This document shows, in pieces, positions 18,271 to 27,086 of a DNA stretch of 64,000 bases. The notes under the pieces are model-generated. The model was not told the DNA's origin. It was given only the letters and a program-made list of their open reading frames with translations, and ran no database searches. This stretch comes from Methanocorpusculaceae archaeon UBA425 (GTDB taxonomy: Archaea > Halobacteriota > Methanomicrobia > Methanomicrobiales > Methanocorpusculaceae). The position numbers were made by a program, and so were the translations under genes. Each line of letters opens with the position of its first letter. The stretch's first letter is position 1. Location: NCBI GenBank assembly GCA_002506085.1, contig DAWV01000002.1:1-64000 (forward strand). The letters are read 5' to 3'.

Positions 18271-18771
18271 ATGACCGGTAAAATCCGTATTCCGTTCATA
18301 GGTGACATGCCGGTTGTAGTGAAAGGTTCCTCCTCTTTTCTTTTGATAAACAGAGCCTTTGAAAAATTCCCTCTTATGATCGAAACCGACACGGAAGAAA
18401 TTGTTCAGGGCGTCTACCCGGGAGATCTGATTATCGTGTCAGCTCCGGAAGGAGGAGATATTCTTCCGGCTCTCTTTCTTTTAGAGCTGGTCCGGACGCA
18501 TCATCTGCCGGTGATTGCTCTCCCGAAAACCCACCCCGCAGGCAAACGACTTTCCTATGTAATCTCAGCCGCCGAAAAAATAGAGATGCGGTGCGACATA
18601 AAGCGCGGAACTCATCCCGAGCAGAATCTACTCTGTTCAGCCGACGAGTTTACCGGGATGACTCTTTTTGCAGACGGCGAAGAACTCGTCATAGAAAATG
18701 CACGTGATGGTATTTCCGTGTCCTGCATTCAGTGGGAGTCTTCATTTACAGAAAAAAAGATGAATGTGTGA
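18271..18771 (+). CDS. Uncharacterised archaeal protein
   Basis: I do not recognise this 166-aa family. The sequence reads as alpha/beta: a beta-rich N-terminus (IRIPFIGDMPVVVKG), then GDLIIVSAPEGGDILPALFLLELV and LPVIALPKTHPAGKRLSYVISA, and a final beta segment ELVIENARDGISVSCIQW. There are no membrane segments or signal peptide, so it is cytosolic. The near-zero spacing to the upstream zinc-ribbon gene suggests they work together. It converges on the lipoprotein gene with a 2-base gap. Confidence 0.7.
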   Translation: MTGKIRIPFIGDMPVVVKGSSSFLLINRAFEKFPLMIETDTEEIVQGVYPGDLIIVSAPEGGDILPALFLLELVRTHHLPVIALPKTHPAGKRLSYVISAAEKIEMRCDIKRGTHPEQNLLCSADEFTGMTLFADGEELVIENARDGISVSCIQWESSFTEKKMNV

Positions 18772-18773
18772 AC

Positions 18774-19961
18774 TCAGGTCCGCACAGTTTCTATACATGA
18801 GGCGTAAATCGTCCCTGTCTCGGTGAATATCTCGCTCAGACGCAGAGTATCATCATAAAGCTGACCGATGGCAAGATAGACCCCTCCGTTTTTATTATTT
18901 TTGAAAAGTGTTACCTCTCCGGAGGATGAAACAAAACCGCCCATTGGTCCCTCATTAACTCCCATATAGGATGTGGATCCAATCAAAAATCTACCCTTCT
19001 GGTAATCCAAACGAATGTTATACTCCGACGGGAGGGTGGTATCATACCCGTTTTCTGATATTACAACCTGTATCACTGTATTCCAGGTTCCGGTTACATC
19101 AGGGACAATAGGAGCGGTGCCGTTTGTTGTCTCAGTCTTCCGGTAGGTTTTTGAAATAATCGAAACACTGTCGTCCGTGTGGTTGTTATCAATGCGGGAT
19201 ATCGTAATTCCCCCAGGCATTCGTGATCCGAACCAGATTCCTCCGCCATCCTCTGAGAGGAGAATTTTTGGGATTTCTGTGTTATCACCATACATTACTG
19301 CGGTGAAGTTCGTGTAACCGAGAGTCCCGGTCCGGTTACCCGTGTCGATAATACCATAGAAAACAGCTCCTTCCTGCTTCTCTACAACGAGGCTCCCGCC
19401 GGAAATTGTTCTCGTACCGTTAAGTGAGATTATTGAACCATTTACCAATGTCCAGGTCCCGGCAAGGTCCGGGTAGGTGACATTGGTAATGGTTGCCCCG
19501 TTTCTCACAAGGGTGAATACGCGTGCCCCTGATGTACTGTCCTCAGCCGGAGAAACACGTCCGGGATCCTCGAATTCTGCACCGGAAATCCGGATTTCGT
19601 TCTCACTAATGATAGTGCCGATCAGTATTTCAGAAACATTTCCGGAATTTTCCCCGTTTCCTTTGGTGAGAATAAACCGGGTCGCGTTTTCGCCGCAGAA
19701 GTTACCGTAGAAGCTTGTGTTGGCGTAATTCCCGGAAAAGAGTCTGCCTTCCTGATATGTCACATCAAAAATTCCGTTATCTACCTCATATGTAAATCCA
19801 TCCGCACCACTCATGTGGGATATTGAGGATGTCGTCGTCCAGGATCCGGTAATATTGCAGGGCATGACTACCTCTGGTCCGGGTTCTTCTGATATACACC
19901 CGGCAGCAAATATAAGTGTTGCCGCGATTATCAGAAGGAGTAAATAGTTAACATATTTCAT
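18774..19961 (-). CDS. Secreted lipoprotein with repeated beta-rich domain, unknown function
   Basis: A 395-aa exported protein. The N-terminus has a basic start, a hydrophobic core and a lipobox-like FAAGC at about residues 18-22, so it should be lipid-anchored outside the cell. The mature part has about three similar modules, each opening with a phrase like ITGSWTTT, LAGTWTLV or VTGTWNTV followed by a segment such as YQEGRLF, KQEGAVFYG or YQKGRFLIG. These suggest repeated beta-barrel or lipocalin-like units. No catalytic motif is evident. Separate promoter; no operon partner. Confidence 0.75.
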   Translation of the reverse strand: MKYVNYLLLLIIAATLIFAAGCISEEPGPEVVMPCNITGSWTTTSSISHMSGADGFTYEVDNGIFDVTYQEGRLFSGNYANTSFYGNFCGENATRFILTKGNGENSGNVSEILIGTIISENEIRISGAEFEDPGRVSPAEDSTSGARVFTLVRNGATITNVTYPDLAGTWTLVNGSIISLNGTRTISGGSLVVEKQEGAVFYGIIDTGNRTGTLGYTNFTAVMYGDNTEIPKILLSEDGGGIWFGSRMPGGITISRIDNNHTDDSVSIISKTYRKTETTNGTAPIVPDVTGTWNTVIQVVISENGYDTTLPSEYNIRLDYQKGRFLIGSTSYMGVNEGPMGGFVSSSGEVTLFKNNKNGGVYLAIGQLYDDTLRLSEIFTETGTIYASCIETVRT

Positions 19962-20152
19962 ATTATTTGTATATTACGCCGAATATGTTAAAGACCGGTG
20001 GTTTGTTTTCCGGCACATCTGATTAACGTGACTTGTCGGTGATTCCAGAATTATCCTGGAGACTAACCTGTTTATTTTTGGATACACTATTATGAGATAA
20101 TATAACATTCCGCGGCATTGCACGAATGCTAAAAAAGAGAACTTATCCGGTT

Positions 20153-20773
20153 TTATCGGATAAGCGCTGCTGAACGAGCTGCAGCTGAGCTGACAGACTC
20201 GGACTTGATAATCTCGATTCTGCGAATCGGGAAAATCGGTTTGCATGCCTCGAACATCTTCTTGGAAAGATCGCCCTTCAGCATAGCGGAAACAAAGGTC
20301 TCAAAGTCTGCTTCCTTTGCGTAGTCTTCTACAACCTTCACCATCATTGCACGAATCTCGTGAACCTGGGTAAGTCTTGCGTGGTTAATGGTAAATGCAG
20401 TAATCGTAACCTGCAGTTCACGGGCGCTTCCAAGGGGAGTAACCGAGATAGTGCTGTCGATACGGGAGGCCCGCTTCTTTACCATTGCACGAACGAACTC
20501 TTTCGTCATTTCATGACCGTTGAACTGGGTGTATGCTGCATCTCCTCCAACGTTCATAATTCTGAAAGATGTACGAACATTCTGCTTGGAATAGTCCTGG
20601 ATTAACTCACCGAGACTAACCGTCATTACACGGTCCGGAATGTTTTCCGGATTTGAAGAAATAATTTCTCCAATGAACTGCTTACCGAGGAACTCCGGAG
20701 CATAGACCTTAATCCAGCTCTTTGCTTTCCATCCCTCAAGTTTGCGTCCGCCACTCTGCTTTTTTCTTGCCAT
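20153..20773 (-). CDS. rps3ae: 30S ribosomal protein S3Ae (eS1)
   Basis: Archaeal/eukaryotic ribosomal protein eS1, 206 aa, basic at the N-terminus (MARKKQSGGRKLEGWKAK). Internal IKVYAPEFLGKQFIGEI, FRIMNVGGDAAYTQFNGHEM and PIFPIRRIEIIK are typical. It lies 3 bases after the Pcc1 gene stop on the same strand, consistent with an operon uS15-DHH-Pcc1-eS1. Confidence 0.95.
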   Translation of the reverse strand: MARKKQSGGRKLEGWKAKSWIKVYAPEFLGKQFIGEIISSNPENIPDRVMTVSLGELIQDYSKQNVRTSFRIMNVGGDAAYTQFNGHEMTKEFVRAMVKKRASRIDSTISVTPLGSARELQVTITAFTINHARLTQVHEIRAMMVKVVEDYAKEADFETFVSAMLKGDLSKKMFEACKPIFPIRRIEIIKSESVSSAAARSAALIR

Positions 20774-20776
20774 GGT

Positions 20777-21028
20777 TTATTCACCTGAATTATTTTTTAA
20801 CGTATTCTCTTCGCAGATTGTCTCAACGAGCTTTTCTGCGACTGAGAGATTCATCAGATAATCATCAACTGTCGCAATAACCGACCGGAGCGATTCACCG
20901 CTCACCTTTGCCACAATACAGCCATCTTCAAAAGATGTCTCAATGAATCCGCAATTATCCGGAGAAAGAGATTTTTCAATCTCATCTGCACTCAGATTCT
21001 TCGACCGTATTTCGCCCGAAATCTTCAT
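20777..21028 (-). CDS. KEOPS complex subunit Pcc1
   Basis: An 83-aa Pcc1-type protein, the dimerising subunit of KEOPS, which helps make t6A in tRNAs. The family pattern VAKVSGESLRSVIATVDDYLMNLSVAEKL is clear. The start overlaps the DHH gene stop by ATGA, and eS1 follows 3 bases after. Placement among translation genes fits tRNA modification. Confidence 0.88.
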   Translation of the reverse strand: MKISGEIRSKNLSADEIEKSLSPDNCGFIETSFEDGCIVAKVSGESLRSVIATVDDYLMNLSVAEKLVETICEENTLKNNSGE

Positions 21029-22224
21029 GCAAATGCCTCCAGGGATTTGACAAACTCAGCCTCGCATGCGAGAGGAAGTTCTCCTCCTGCACGGGTCTTA
21101 TGACCTCCGCCGGTTCCGCCAAACGTCTTTGCGGCAGATACGATGAACTGCTCAAAATTAACGTCTGCCGATAAGGGCGCCCGGGCAGACACCTTTAGAT
21201 ACGAATCCGCTCTGCCAAGAACAAAGACCGGTTTATTCTCTGAATTGGCAAACATGTCAGCGACATCACTTGCCGTATCAGCAGAATTTACCATCCATGC
21301 ATTCTTTGCGACCTTCTTCGCCGCACCCGCCGACTCAATTACCCTTTTCTTAAAAGAGAGGGCAGTCTCCCAGCCTTCTTTCAGAAGAGAAGCATCGCCG
21401 CATGCCAGCCCGAAAGCGAGTTCGGTTCTGCCTGCTTTTCCGCAGGCATCAACGACCATCGTAAGGGAATGTGCATTTCGGATGACTTCCCGCTCAAGAC
21501 TCCAGCAATCCCCGTACAGATTCATCAGGGCATCATACGAAGCATTGGACCGTGCAATAATCTCTGATAAAAGACACCCGAGATATTTCTCATCCGACGT
21601 CTTGTCCGAGCATATTTTCATAATATCCCCGGCCTCCTCACTGTTTCCGGAAAGACCCGGAAGATAAGGAAGAGACGCAGATTCGATCTGCTCTTTGGTT
21701 GTCCTGCCGGCAAGAAGAAGACCTCTTCCCGGATTAATCAGATTATTTGCAATCCCCTCACCGATGATTTTTTCATTCATCCCGGTAAGTGTCTGTCTGT
21801 CTCCGATAATGCCAAGAAGAACCAGACCGGCAAGGTCACGGTTATCTAAAAGAGCATTGGCGACAAGGTAAGCGCAGCCGGCAGCGGAAAGGTCCGTTTC
21901 GCCGTCTGCACCGAAGAGCCGCGGGTTTATATGGTATTGGGATGTGTTGTAGGGCACGTGGTGATCGATAATCATCGTCGTCTCCGGCAGACCGGCGCAC
22001 GACGCTCCTAAATCACACAGAAGGGAAATGTCCGGATTGGTGACATCAGTGTTCGTCAGAACCGGTAAAAACCGGAGCCGGAACGCGATGCCTGCCCTTT
22101 TCAAGGCAATGGACATAATTGCCGCCGAGGCGATACCGTCTGCATCGTGATGGGCATACATTTCCACGTACTCCATCCCTCTCAGGCGGTCAGCGATTTT
22201 TTTGGCGGCTTCTTCAAGTGACAT
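21025..22224 (-). CDS. DHH-family phosphoesterase (archaeal RecJ-like)
   Basis: A 399-aa DHH/DHHA1 protein related to RecJ and to the archaeal GINS-associated nuclease. Motifs: AHHDADGIASA (residues 24-34), LLCDLGA, the signature IIDHHVP, and a C-terminal DHHA1 GGTGGGHKTRAGGEL. It probably degrades single-stranded DNA or short oligonucleotides. In archaea such a gene commonly sits beside uS15, eS1 and Pcc1, as here; whether this copy is the replisome GAN nuclease or an RNA/nano-oligonuclease cannot be told from sequence alone. Confidence 0.87.
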   Translation of the reverse strand: MSLEEAAKKIADRLRGMEYVEMYAHHDADGIASAAIMSIALKRAGIAFRLRFLPVLTNTDVTNPDISLLCDLGASCAGLPETTMIIDHHVPYNTSQYHINPRLFGADGETDLSAAGCAYLVANALLDNRDLAGLVLLGIIGDRQTLTGMNEKIIGEGIANNLINPGRGLLLAGRTTKEQIESASLPYLPGLSGNSEEAGDIMKICSDKTSDEKYLGCLLSEIIARSNASYDALMNLYGDCWSLEREVIRNAHSLTMVVDACGKAGRTELAFGLACGDASLLKEGWETALSFKKRVIESAGAAKKVAKNAWMVNSADTASDVADMFANSENKPVFVLGRADSYLKVSARAPLSADVNFEQFIVSAAKTFGGTGGGHKTRAGGELPLACEAEFVKSLEAFA

Positions 22225-22237
22225 AGGTTATGATGAT

Positions 22238-22696
22238 TTATCTGGACAGAAGAATCTCTAAAGTCTCCGGCTTGTAGACCCAGCCAGCTGGTAAGCGTTT
22301 TGTACCAACATAGTATTTGGCGAGTCTGCGAACTTTTGCTTCTGTTAAATGAAGCTGACGTTTGTTGTGGTAATCTTTCTTGTTCTCAACAAGGTGCTTT
22401 CTCATTCCGAGAGCCTTGTGCATAAGGTTACGCAGATCTTCGGGGATTGCAGTGTCCATGTCGTTTTCACGAACAATGGCGTTGATTCTCTTGCCCGTTG
22501 CAAGTTTTACATTCGGGACTCCGTGCTTGTCACGGAGAACAAGACCGATCTGTGCGCAGGTGAGACCTGCTTTGCGCAGCTCGATAATTTTACCCTCGAT
22601 CTCTTTGACATCGGAGTTTGACCATGCCGGAATCTCTTTTCTGTATGGTCTGACAGAGGATGATATACCTCTTCTTCTAGCATGCATTCGTGCCAT
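22238..22696 (-). CDS. rps15: 30S ribosomal protein S15 (uS15)
   Basis: Archaeal uS15, 152 aa including the archaeal N-terminal extension (MARMHARRRGISSSVRPYR). The core contains GLTCAQIGLVLRDKHGVPNVK and the C-terminal helix KVRRLAKYYVGTKRLP. A strong GAGGTGAT lies 5 bases before the ATG, so the mRNA is leadered; a stable leader hairpin is annotated separately. First gene of the uS15-DHH-Pcc1-eS1 cluster. Confidence 0.96.
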   Translation of the reverse strand: MARMHARRRGISSSVRPYRKEIPAWSNSDVKEIEGKIIELRKAGLTCAQIGLVLRDKHGVPNVKLATGKRINAIVRENDMDTAIPEDLRNLMHKALGMRKHLVENKKDYHNKRQLHLTEAKVRRLAKYYVGTKRLPAGWVYKPETLEILLSR

Positions 22697-22722
22697 AATT
22701 TATCACCTCGCGAAAGGACTGT

Positions 22723-22742
22723 CCACCCACCGTACCGGGTGG
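22723..22742 (-). promoter_or_regulatory. Leader hairpin of the uS15 mRNA
   Basis: On the minus strand CCACCC pairs with GGGTGG around an 8-base loop, ending about 26 bases before the uS15 ATG and just ahead of the Shine-Dalgarno. Bacterial S15 represses its own mRNA through leader structure. Whether this archaeal leader does the same is inference. Confidence 0.4.
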
Positions 22743-22970
22743 AAAACCAACCTGACGACGTATTCGCGGATACTGTAATTTATCAGGTATGATCGTAAGT
22801 CACGAAAAGAGCAGCATGTATAATACAGCTGACTCGTCGTAATCCCATAGCCAAAAGGCAGTGTCATTATAGACAGACACGTCGGACTTACTTCAGTCAG
22901 CACCTAAGTGCTTCGTATCTATTGGAGGGGATTAATAATAAGGGTTTGGGGCAAAGTACTAACTACGAGT

Positions 22971-24191
22971 ATGCCGGAATATGATGTTGTAATTGTGGGA
23001 GCGGGGCCAGCCGGGCTTTTTTGTGCGGCAAATCTTGCGCCGGCAAAAGTTCTCATCCTGGAAAAAATGAAACTGCCGGGGCGGAAACTTCTGCTTTCCG
23101 GCTCAGGTCAGTGTAATCTGACCCACGCGGGCGATGTGAAAGCATTATCTGCAAATTATGGTGATCACAGGGCGTTTGTGAAACCTGCGTTGATGGCGTT
23201 TTCTAATCAGGCAGCGATGGATTTCTTTGAAAAACATGGTGTGCCTGTGCAGACGAACGAAAACGGCAAAGTATTCCCGGTTTCCCTTCTCGCAGATGAT
23301 GTTTTGGATGCGTTGCTCGCTGCCTGCGATGAGGCTGGTGTGGAAATTTCGTATCGCGAGTCTGTGCAGTCTATATCCCCGAAAGGGGGGGGATACGCAG
23401 TGCAGACGCCCGTCGCTACGTATCAGACGAAATTTGTGGTGATCGCCACCGGGGGGATGTCGTATCCGGCAACCGGTTCGACAGGTGACGGTTACCCACT
23501 TGCCGAAGGTCTGGGTCACGCCGTCATCCCGCCGGAGCCTTCTCTGACACCTGTATATGTGGCGGATCACATTCTCCGTGATCTCTCGGGAATCTCTCTT
23601 TCGGCCAAGGTCACCATCTGGCATGATGGTAAGAAGCTCATTACACGAGATGGTGATTTGCTGATTACCCGTTTTGGCTATTCGGGTCCGGTCATTCTGG
23701 ATTCATCCCGATGGATGCGGGCGGGCGATGTGCTGAAAATTGCCTTTACGCCTCTCCCCCCGAACGAAGTGGATGCTCTTCTTAAGGAAAGGACTGCTTT
23801 GTCCGGAGGAAAGCTGGTCTATAATCTCCTTTCGGGTTTATCCTGTCCCGAGCGCCTTTTGCGTGCTCTTGTTTTTGCGGCAGGAATTCCCGAGGAAACG
23901 ACTGGAGCACAGCTTACGGCAAAAATGCGGGGTGCGCTTGTTGCAAATCTGACGGATTTTCCGGTTTCGATTGACCGGCCGGGCGATTTCGGCGTGGCTA
24001 TGTGTACTGCGGGCGGTGTTTCCCTGACTGAAATTAATAAAAAAACCTGTGAATCCAAAATCGCTCCGGGTATTTTTTTCGCAGGAGAAGTCATGGATTT
24101 GGATGGGGATACTGGCGGATACAATATCCAGGCGGCATTTTCCACGGCGTTTGTTGCCGCAAAAAAAATTCTCCAGATGTTGTGCGCGTGA
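22971..24191 (+). CDS. HI0933-family FAD-dependent oxidoreductase
   Basis: A 406-aa flavoprotein of the HI0933/YhiN family. The dinucleotide motif VVIVGAGPAGLFCAANL is at residues 6-22, followed by LEKMKLPGRKLLLSGSGQCNLTH, the family signature, and the C-terminal FAD-binding FFAGEVMDLDGDTGGYNIQAAF. The ATG at 22971 is chosen because it places the Rossmann motif at the normal distance from the N-terminus; the longer frame from 22908 is unlikely. Substrate unknown. The 270-base gap upstream holds the divergent uS15 promoter and nothing else that I can name. Confidence 0.9.
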   Translation: MPEYDVVIVGAGPAGLFCAANLAPAKVLILEKMKLPGRKLLLSGSGQCNLTHAGDVKALSANYGDHRAFVKPALMAFSNQAAMDFFEKHGVPVQTNENGKVFPVSLLADDVLDALLAACDEAGVEISYRESVQSISPKGGGYAVQTPVATYQTKFVVIATGGMSYPATGSTGDGYPLAEGLGHAVIPPEPSLTPVYVADHILRDLSGISLSAKVTIWHDGKKLITRDGDLLITRFGYSGPVILDSSRWMRAGDVLKIAFTPLPPNEVDALLKERTALSGGKLVYNLLSGLSCPERLLRALVFAAGIPEETTGAQLTAKMRGALVANLTDFPVSIDRPGDFGVAMCTAGGVSLTEINKKTCESKIAPGIFFAGEVMDLDGDTGGYNIQAAFSTAFVAAKKILQMLCA

Positions 24192-24306
24192 ACTGGGTTC
24201 CCCCCTGATTTTTTGGTTTGGACCCGTTTCCGGTTTCAGATACAGAACATCATTCCATAATCTTTAAATTGGTCCGGGTTGTATGTTGTTATCGCAATAT
24301 TTTGTT

Positions 24307-24378
24307 GCCTCAGTGGCTTAGCGGTATAGCGCGTCCTTGGTAAGGACGAGGTCGCGAGTTCAATTCTCGCCTGAGGCT
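24307..24378 (+). tRNA. tRNA-Thr (anticodon GGT)
   Basis: The cloverleaf folds with acceptor GCCTCAG/CTGAGGC, discriminator T, anticodon stem CGTCC/GGACG with loop TTGGTAA (anticodon GGT), and T-arm around GTTCAATTC. No CCA and no intron. A TATA-like CTTTAAATT lies about 35-45 bases upstream. It marks the left edge of the accessory block that follows. Confidence 0.95.
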
Positions 24379-24590
24379 CTTTTCTTTTTCAATTTTACGT
24401 GTAATTTTAGTTAATTTTCCGTTGTGCATTCAATGCTGCCCGGAGCCTCATATATATTTCGATTTTATGTGGTTCCCTGATGATTTCATTCGCCCGCGCT
24501 CATGAGAAATCTGATTGAACACATGGATGGTCAGGTTCCGCATCCATTTATGCTGTTGAAAATAAATTCTATACTCGTGAATATCCGGCT

Positions 24591-25517
24591 ATGATAATCA
24601 ATACCGGAAGCAGGACAGATATCCCTGCCTTCTTCAGCGAATGGTTTTTCAATCGGATTCGGGAAGGATATGTTCTGGTACGCAATCCGTATTATCCTCA
24701 AATGGTTACGAAATACCTGCTGAACCCGGATATCGTGGACTGTATCAATTTTTGTACAAAAAATCCTGCTCCGAGCTTTTCGCGTATCCATGAACTTGAT
24801 ATGTTCGGTCAGTTCTGGTATGTTACCATTACCCCCTATGGAAAAGATATAGAACCCCGGGTCCCTGCGGTTGAAAGTGTAATCCGTTCATTTCGGAAAC
24901 TATCCGAAATTGTCGGATTAAATCGTATAGGCTGGCGGTATGACCCGGTTTTTCTGACTGGGAAGTATTCCTCCGAGTATCATATCGCGTCTTTTGAAAA
25001 AATGGCGGCAGAACTCTCCGGATATACTGATGTCTGTGTCATCAGTTTCCTTGATCTTTATGAAAAAACCAAACGGAATTTCCCTGCCGGAAAAGAAGTG
25101 GAACAGAAAGACCGTATCACGCTTGGAAAAGCATTCTGTGCTATCGGCCGCGAGTATGGAATAACGATAAAATCCTGTGCGGAAGGAGTGGAACTCTCGC
25201 CATATGGCGTAGATTGTTCCGGCTGTCTTACCCGTGAGGTTCTGGAACGTGCTGTCTGCCGTAAACTCCATCCGGGTATAAATACTTCAACACGCAGGTC
25301 ATGTTCCTGTCTGCTAAACTGCGATATTGGTGTGTACAATACCTGTGGTCACGGTTGTGTGTATTGTTATGCCAACTTTAACCAGAACACCGTCCGGAAA
25401 AACAGCGAACTGCATGATTCCTTATCCCCATTTCTCATTGGGACGTGGAGAGAGGGTGATGTGGTGACGAATGCCCGTCAGAGGAGTTTATGTGACGAAC
25501 AGACCACCCTGTTCTGA
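24591..25517 (+). CDS. DUF1848 protein with C-terminal CxxxCxxC
   Basis: A 308-aa DUF1848 protein. It begins IINTGSRTDIPAFFSEWFFNR and ends with a cysteine-rich region: DCSGCL, CSCLLNCDIG and CGHGCVYCYAN. The last is a CxxxCxxC as in radical-SAM cluster loops, here near the C-terminus as is typical for this family, which is thought to be related to spore photoproduct lyase. The reaction is unknown. Family members are most common in Firmicutes. It stands alone; a 212-base gap separates it from tRNA-Thr. Confidence 0.85.
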   Translation: MIINTGSRTDIPAFFSEWFFNRIREGYVLVRNPYYPQMVTKYLLNPDIVDCINFCTKNPAPSFSRIHELDMFGQFWYVTITPYGKDIEPRVPAVESVIRSFRKLSEIVGLNRIGWRYDPVFLTGKYSSEYHIASFEKMAAELSGYTDVCVISFLDLYEKTKRNFPAGKEVEQKDRITLGKAFCAIGREYGITIKSCAEGVELSPYGVDCSGCLTREVLERAVCRKLHPGINTSTRRSCSCLLNCDIGVYNTCGHGCVYCYANFNQNTVRKNSELHDSLSPFLIGTWREGDVVTNARQRSLCDEQTTLF

Positions 25518-25544
25518 TTCTTTCTCAATAAAGGCCGGATATTT

Positions 25545-26087
25545 TCAGATTATTGCCCTGCCCATCTCATAGGCCTCCTTCATTGCGGGCATACTGATGA
25601 TATCTCCTATTGCCCATGCGCCGGCTCCATAAACGACCCCTTTCTCTATCGAGTCTGGAAGACAGCTCGTGAAGCCCCGGAAACATTCTACGGTCCGCTC
25701 AAGTGATGCTTTATCTGCATCGGCTGCCGTGATAATGAAATAGAATTCCTTACCGCTGATTTCGGTATACTTCGGTACCGTGCGGTCAATGAACGTCTTC
25801 ATCTGGGCGTCGAGCGTGTAGAAATAGACCGGTGTCGCCATGACGATAACATCTGTTTCCAGGAGTTTGTCAAGAATCCCGGTCATATCGTCTTCCTGTA
25901 AGCAACTACCTCCGTTCTCCGTACAGACCCCGCAGCCGGTACAGTATCCGATTTTCTTATCCCGGAGAAAAATCTCATCTGTATGATGACCCGCTTCTTT
26001 TGCTCCACGGATAAATTCGTCACAAAGCAGATCGGAATTTCCACCTTTCCGTGGGCTGCCGGCAATTACAAGTATATTTTTCTTCAT
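25545..26087 (-). CDS. NADPH-dependent FMN reductase / iron-sulfur flavoprotein family
   Basis: A 180-aa flavodoxin-like reductase. VIAGSPRKGGNSDLLCDEF binds FMN phosphate, YCTGCGVCTENGGSC supplies a compact cysteine cluster as in iron-sulfur flavoproteins, and ATPVYFYTLDAQMKTFIDR forms the flavin pocket. The ISF-type cysteine spacing suggests a bound cluster, but many such proteins lack one. A 6-bp repeat lies just upstream of its start. Confidence 0.87.
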   Translation of the reverse strand: MKKNILVIAGSPRKGGNSDLLCDEFIRGAKEAGHHTDEIFLRDKKIGYCTGCGVCTENGGSCLQEDDMTGILDKLLETDVIVMATPVYFYTLDAQMKTFIDRTVPKYTEISGKEFYFIITAADADKASLERTVECFRGFTSCLPDSIEKGVVYGAGAWAIGDIISMPAMKEAYEMGRAII

Positions 26088-26097
26088 GTCTGGTTAC

Positions 26098-26118
26098 CTC
26101 TATCTCTATCTCTATCTG
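26098..26118. repeat. Short tandem repeat (TCTATC)3
   Basis: Three copies of a 6-bp unit lie 10 bases upstream of the FMN reductase start; on that strand they read as GATAGA units running into a GAGGT ribosome site. Copy-number change would alter leader spacing. Confidence 0.7.
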
Positions 26119-26144
26119 ATTCGTCTAATCCGGTATAAAACCAT

Positions 26145-26166
26145 CCCCTGGGAAACCGTCCAGGGG
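26145..26166. other. Stable intergenic hairpin
   Basis: CCCCTGG and CCAGGGG pair perfectly around an 8-base loop in the 134-base gap between the HAD phosphatase and the FMN reductase. A TATA-like GGTATAAAA lies just before it. It may be a 3'-end structure or part of a small RNA; no T-tract follows. Confidence 0.35.
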
Positions 26167-26221
26167 TCCCTCTGAAAGCAGGTCCTAAAGCAAAGCCTGA
26201 TTCCAGAATCTGGCTGATAAC

Positions 26222-26869
26222 TTACTCAACAAACTGCAGGAGTTCAGACGGGTCATCAATAATCTGTTTTGCCCCTTCACGTTCCAGTAAATCCCTGTCC
26301 CGAAATCCCCACGCCACAGAAATACATGCGACTCCGGCATTCTCCGCCGTCCGGATATCTACCTCCGAATCACCGACATACAACACCTCGGACGTATCTG
26401 CCCTTAACTCATTCAATACTGCAAAAACACTGTCCGGGGCTGGTTTCCGCCGTACCCCTTCGCGTTCTCCAACCACCGTCGCAAAAACGCCCGGGAAATA
26501 TATCTCACTCAGCGTCTTTACCGCGGCATCATATTTATTTGAAACAACTCCAAGTTGATACCCGCGGCTTTTCAACTCCTGTAAAAGTTCCGTGATACCA
26601 GGATAGGATTGTGTTTTTTCTCGTCCGTGGATATTGTAATACTGTTTGAAATCGGCAAATATTTCTTCACGGTGCGGATTGTTCTGTCCATTCGGAATTG
26701 CAAAATCCACCAAACGTTGTACACCATTTCCGACAAAACTTCTCACTTCTTCACGGGTCCGTAAAGGATAGCCGAACTTCAATAAAACATAGTTCACTGC
26801 ATCATACAAATCGTCAAGGGTATTCAGGAGAGTCCCGTCCATATCGAAAATAATGACCTGGTATTTCAT
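26222..26869 (-). CDS. HAD-family hydrolase (phosphoglycolate phosphatase-like)
   Basis: A 215-aa HAD phosphatase. The nucleophile motif IIFDMDGTLLNTLDD is at residues 5-19, motif II is GVVSNK, and motif III/IV is VLYVGDSEVDIRTAENAG. A helical cap between motifs I and II (FVGNGVQRLV) matches the Gph/PGP subgroup. It resembles bacterial, not archaeal-type, phosphoglycolate phosphatase. The ATG at 26869 puts motif I at the N-terminus; the longer frame to 26908 is not needed. Confidence 0.88.
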   Translation of the reverse strand: MKYQVIIFDMDGTLLNTLDDLYDAVNYVLLKFGYPLRTREEVRSFVGNGVQRLVDFAIPNGQNNPHREEIFADFKQYYNIHGREKTQSYPGITELLQELKSRGYQLGVVSNKYDAAVKTLSEIYFPGVFATVVGEREGVRRKPAPDSVFAVLNELRADTSEVLYVGDSEVDIRTAENAGVACISVAWGFRDRDLLEREGAKQIIDDPSELLQFVE

Positions 26870-27086
26870 TTCACTCTGCACCCCGCGGCATATCCATGAG
26901 TCATGCACCCGTAACAGTATTTCTGGAATGTCATTATTCGTTAGTCAGGTTATACTCTGATAAAGATAATTCCATCAGATTTCAGAATCCTGATGGGGAT
27001 TCCGGAAGGAAAAAATATTGCCGGTTCCCATGGGAAAAATCATCTGCTTCAATCGCAGACTTTTGTAAAATAAAAACACTAAAATG

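Noticed and set aside
19974..20246. 90-codon minus-strand frame beyond the eS1 3' end
   Set aside because: Overlaps the 3' end of eS1 in another frame and shows no protein-like motif.
22703..22903. Minus-strand 66-codon frame before uS15
   Set aside because: Lies in the uS15 leader, has no ribosome site and includes the leader hairpin.
24307..24378. Integration site with a duplicated tRNA-Thr 3' end
   Set aside because: I could not find a second copy of the tRNA 3' end or an integrase in the accessory block, so a single-event island is not supported.
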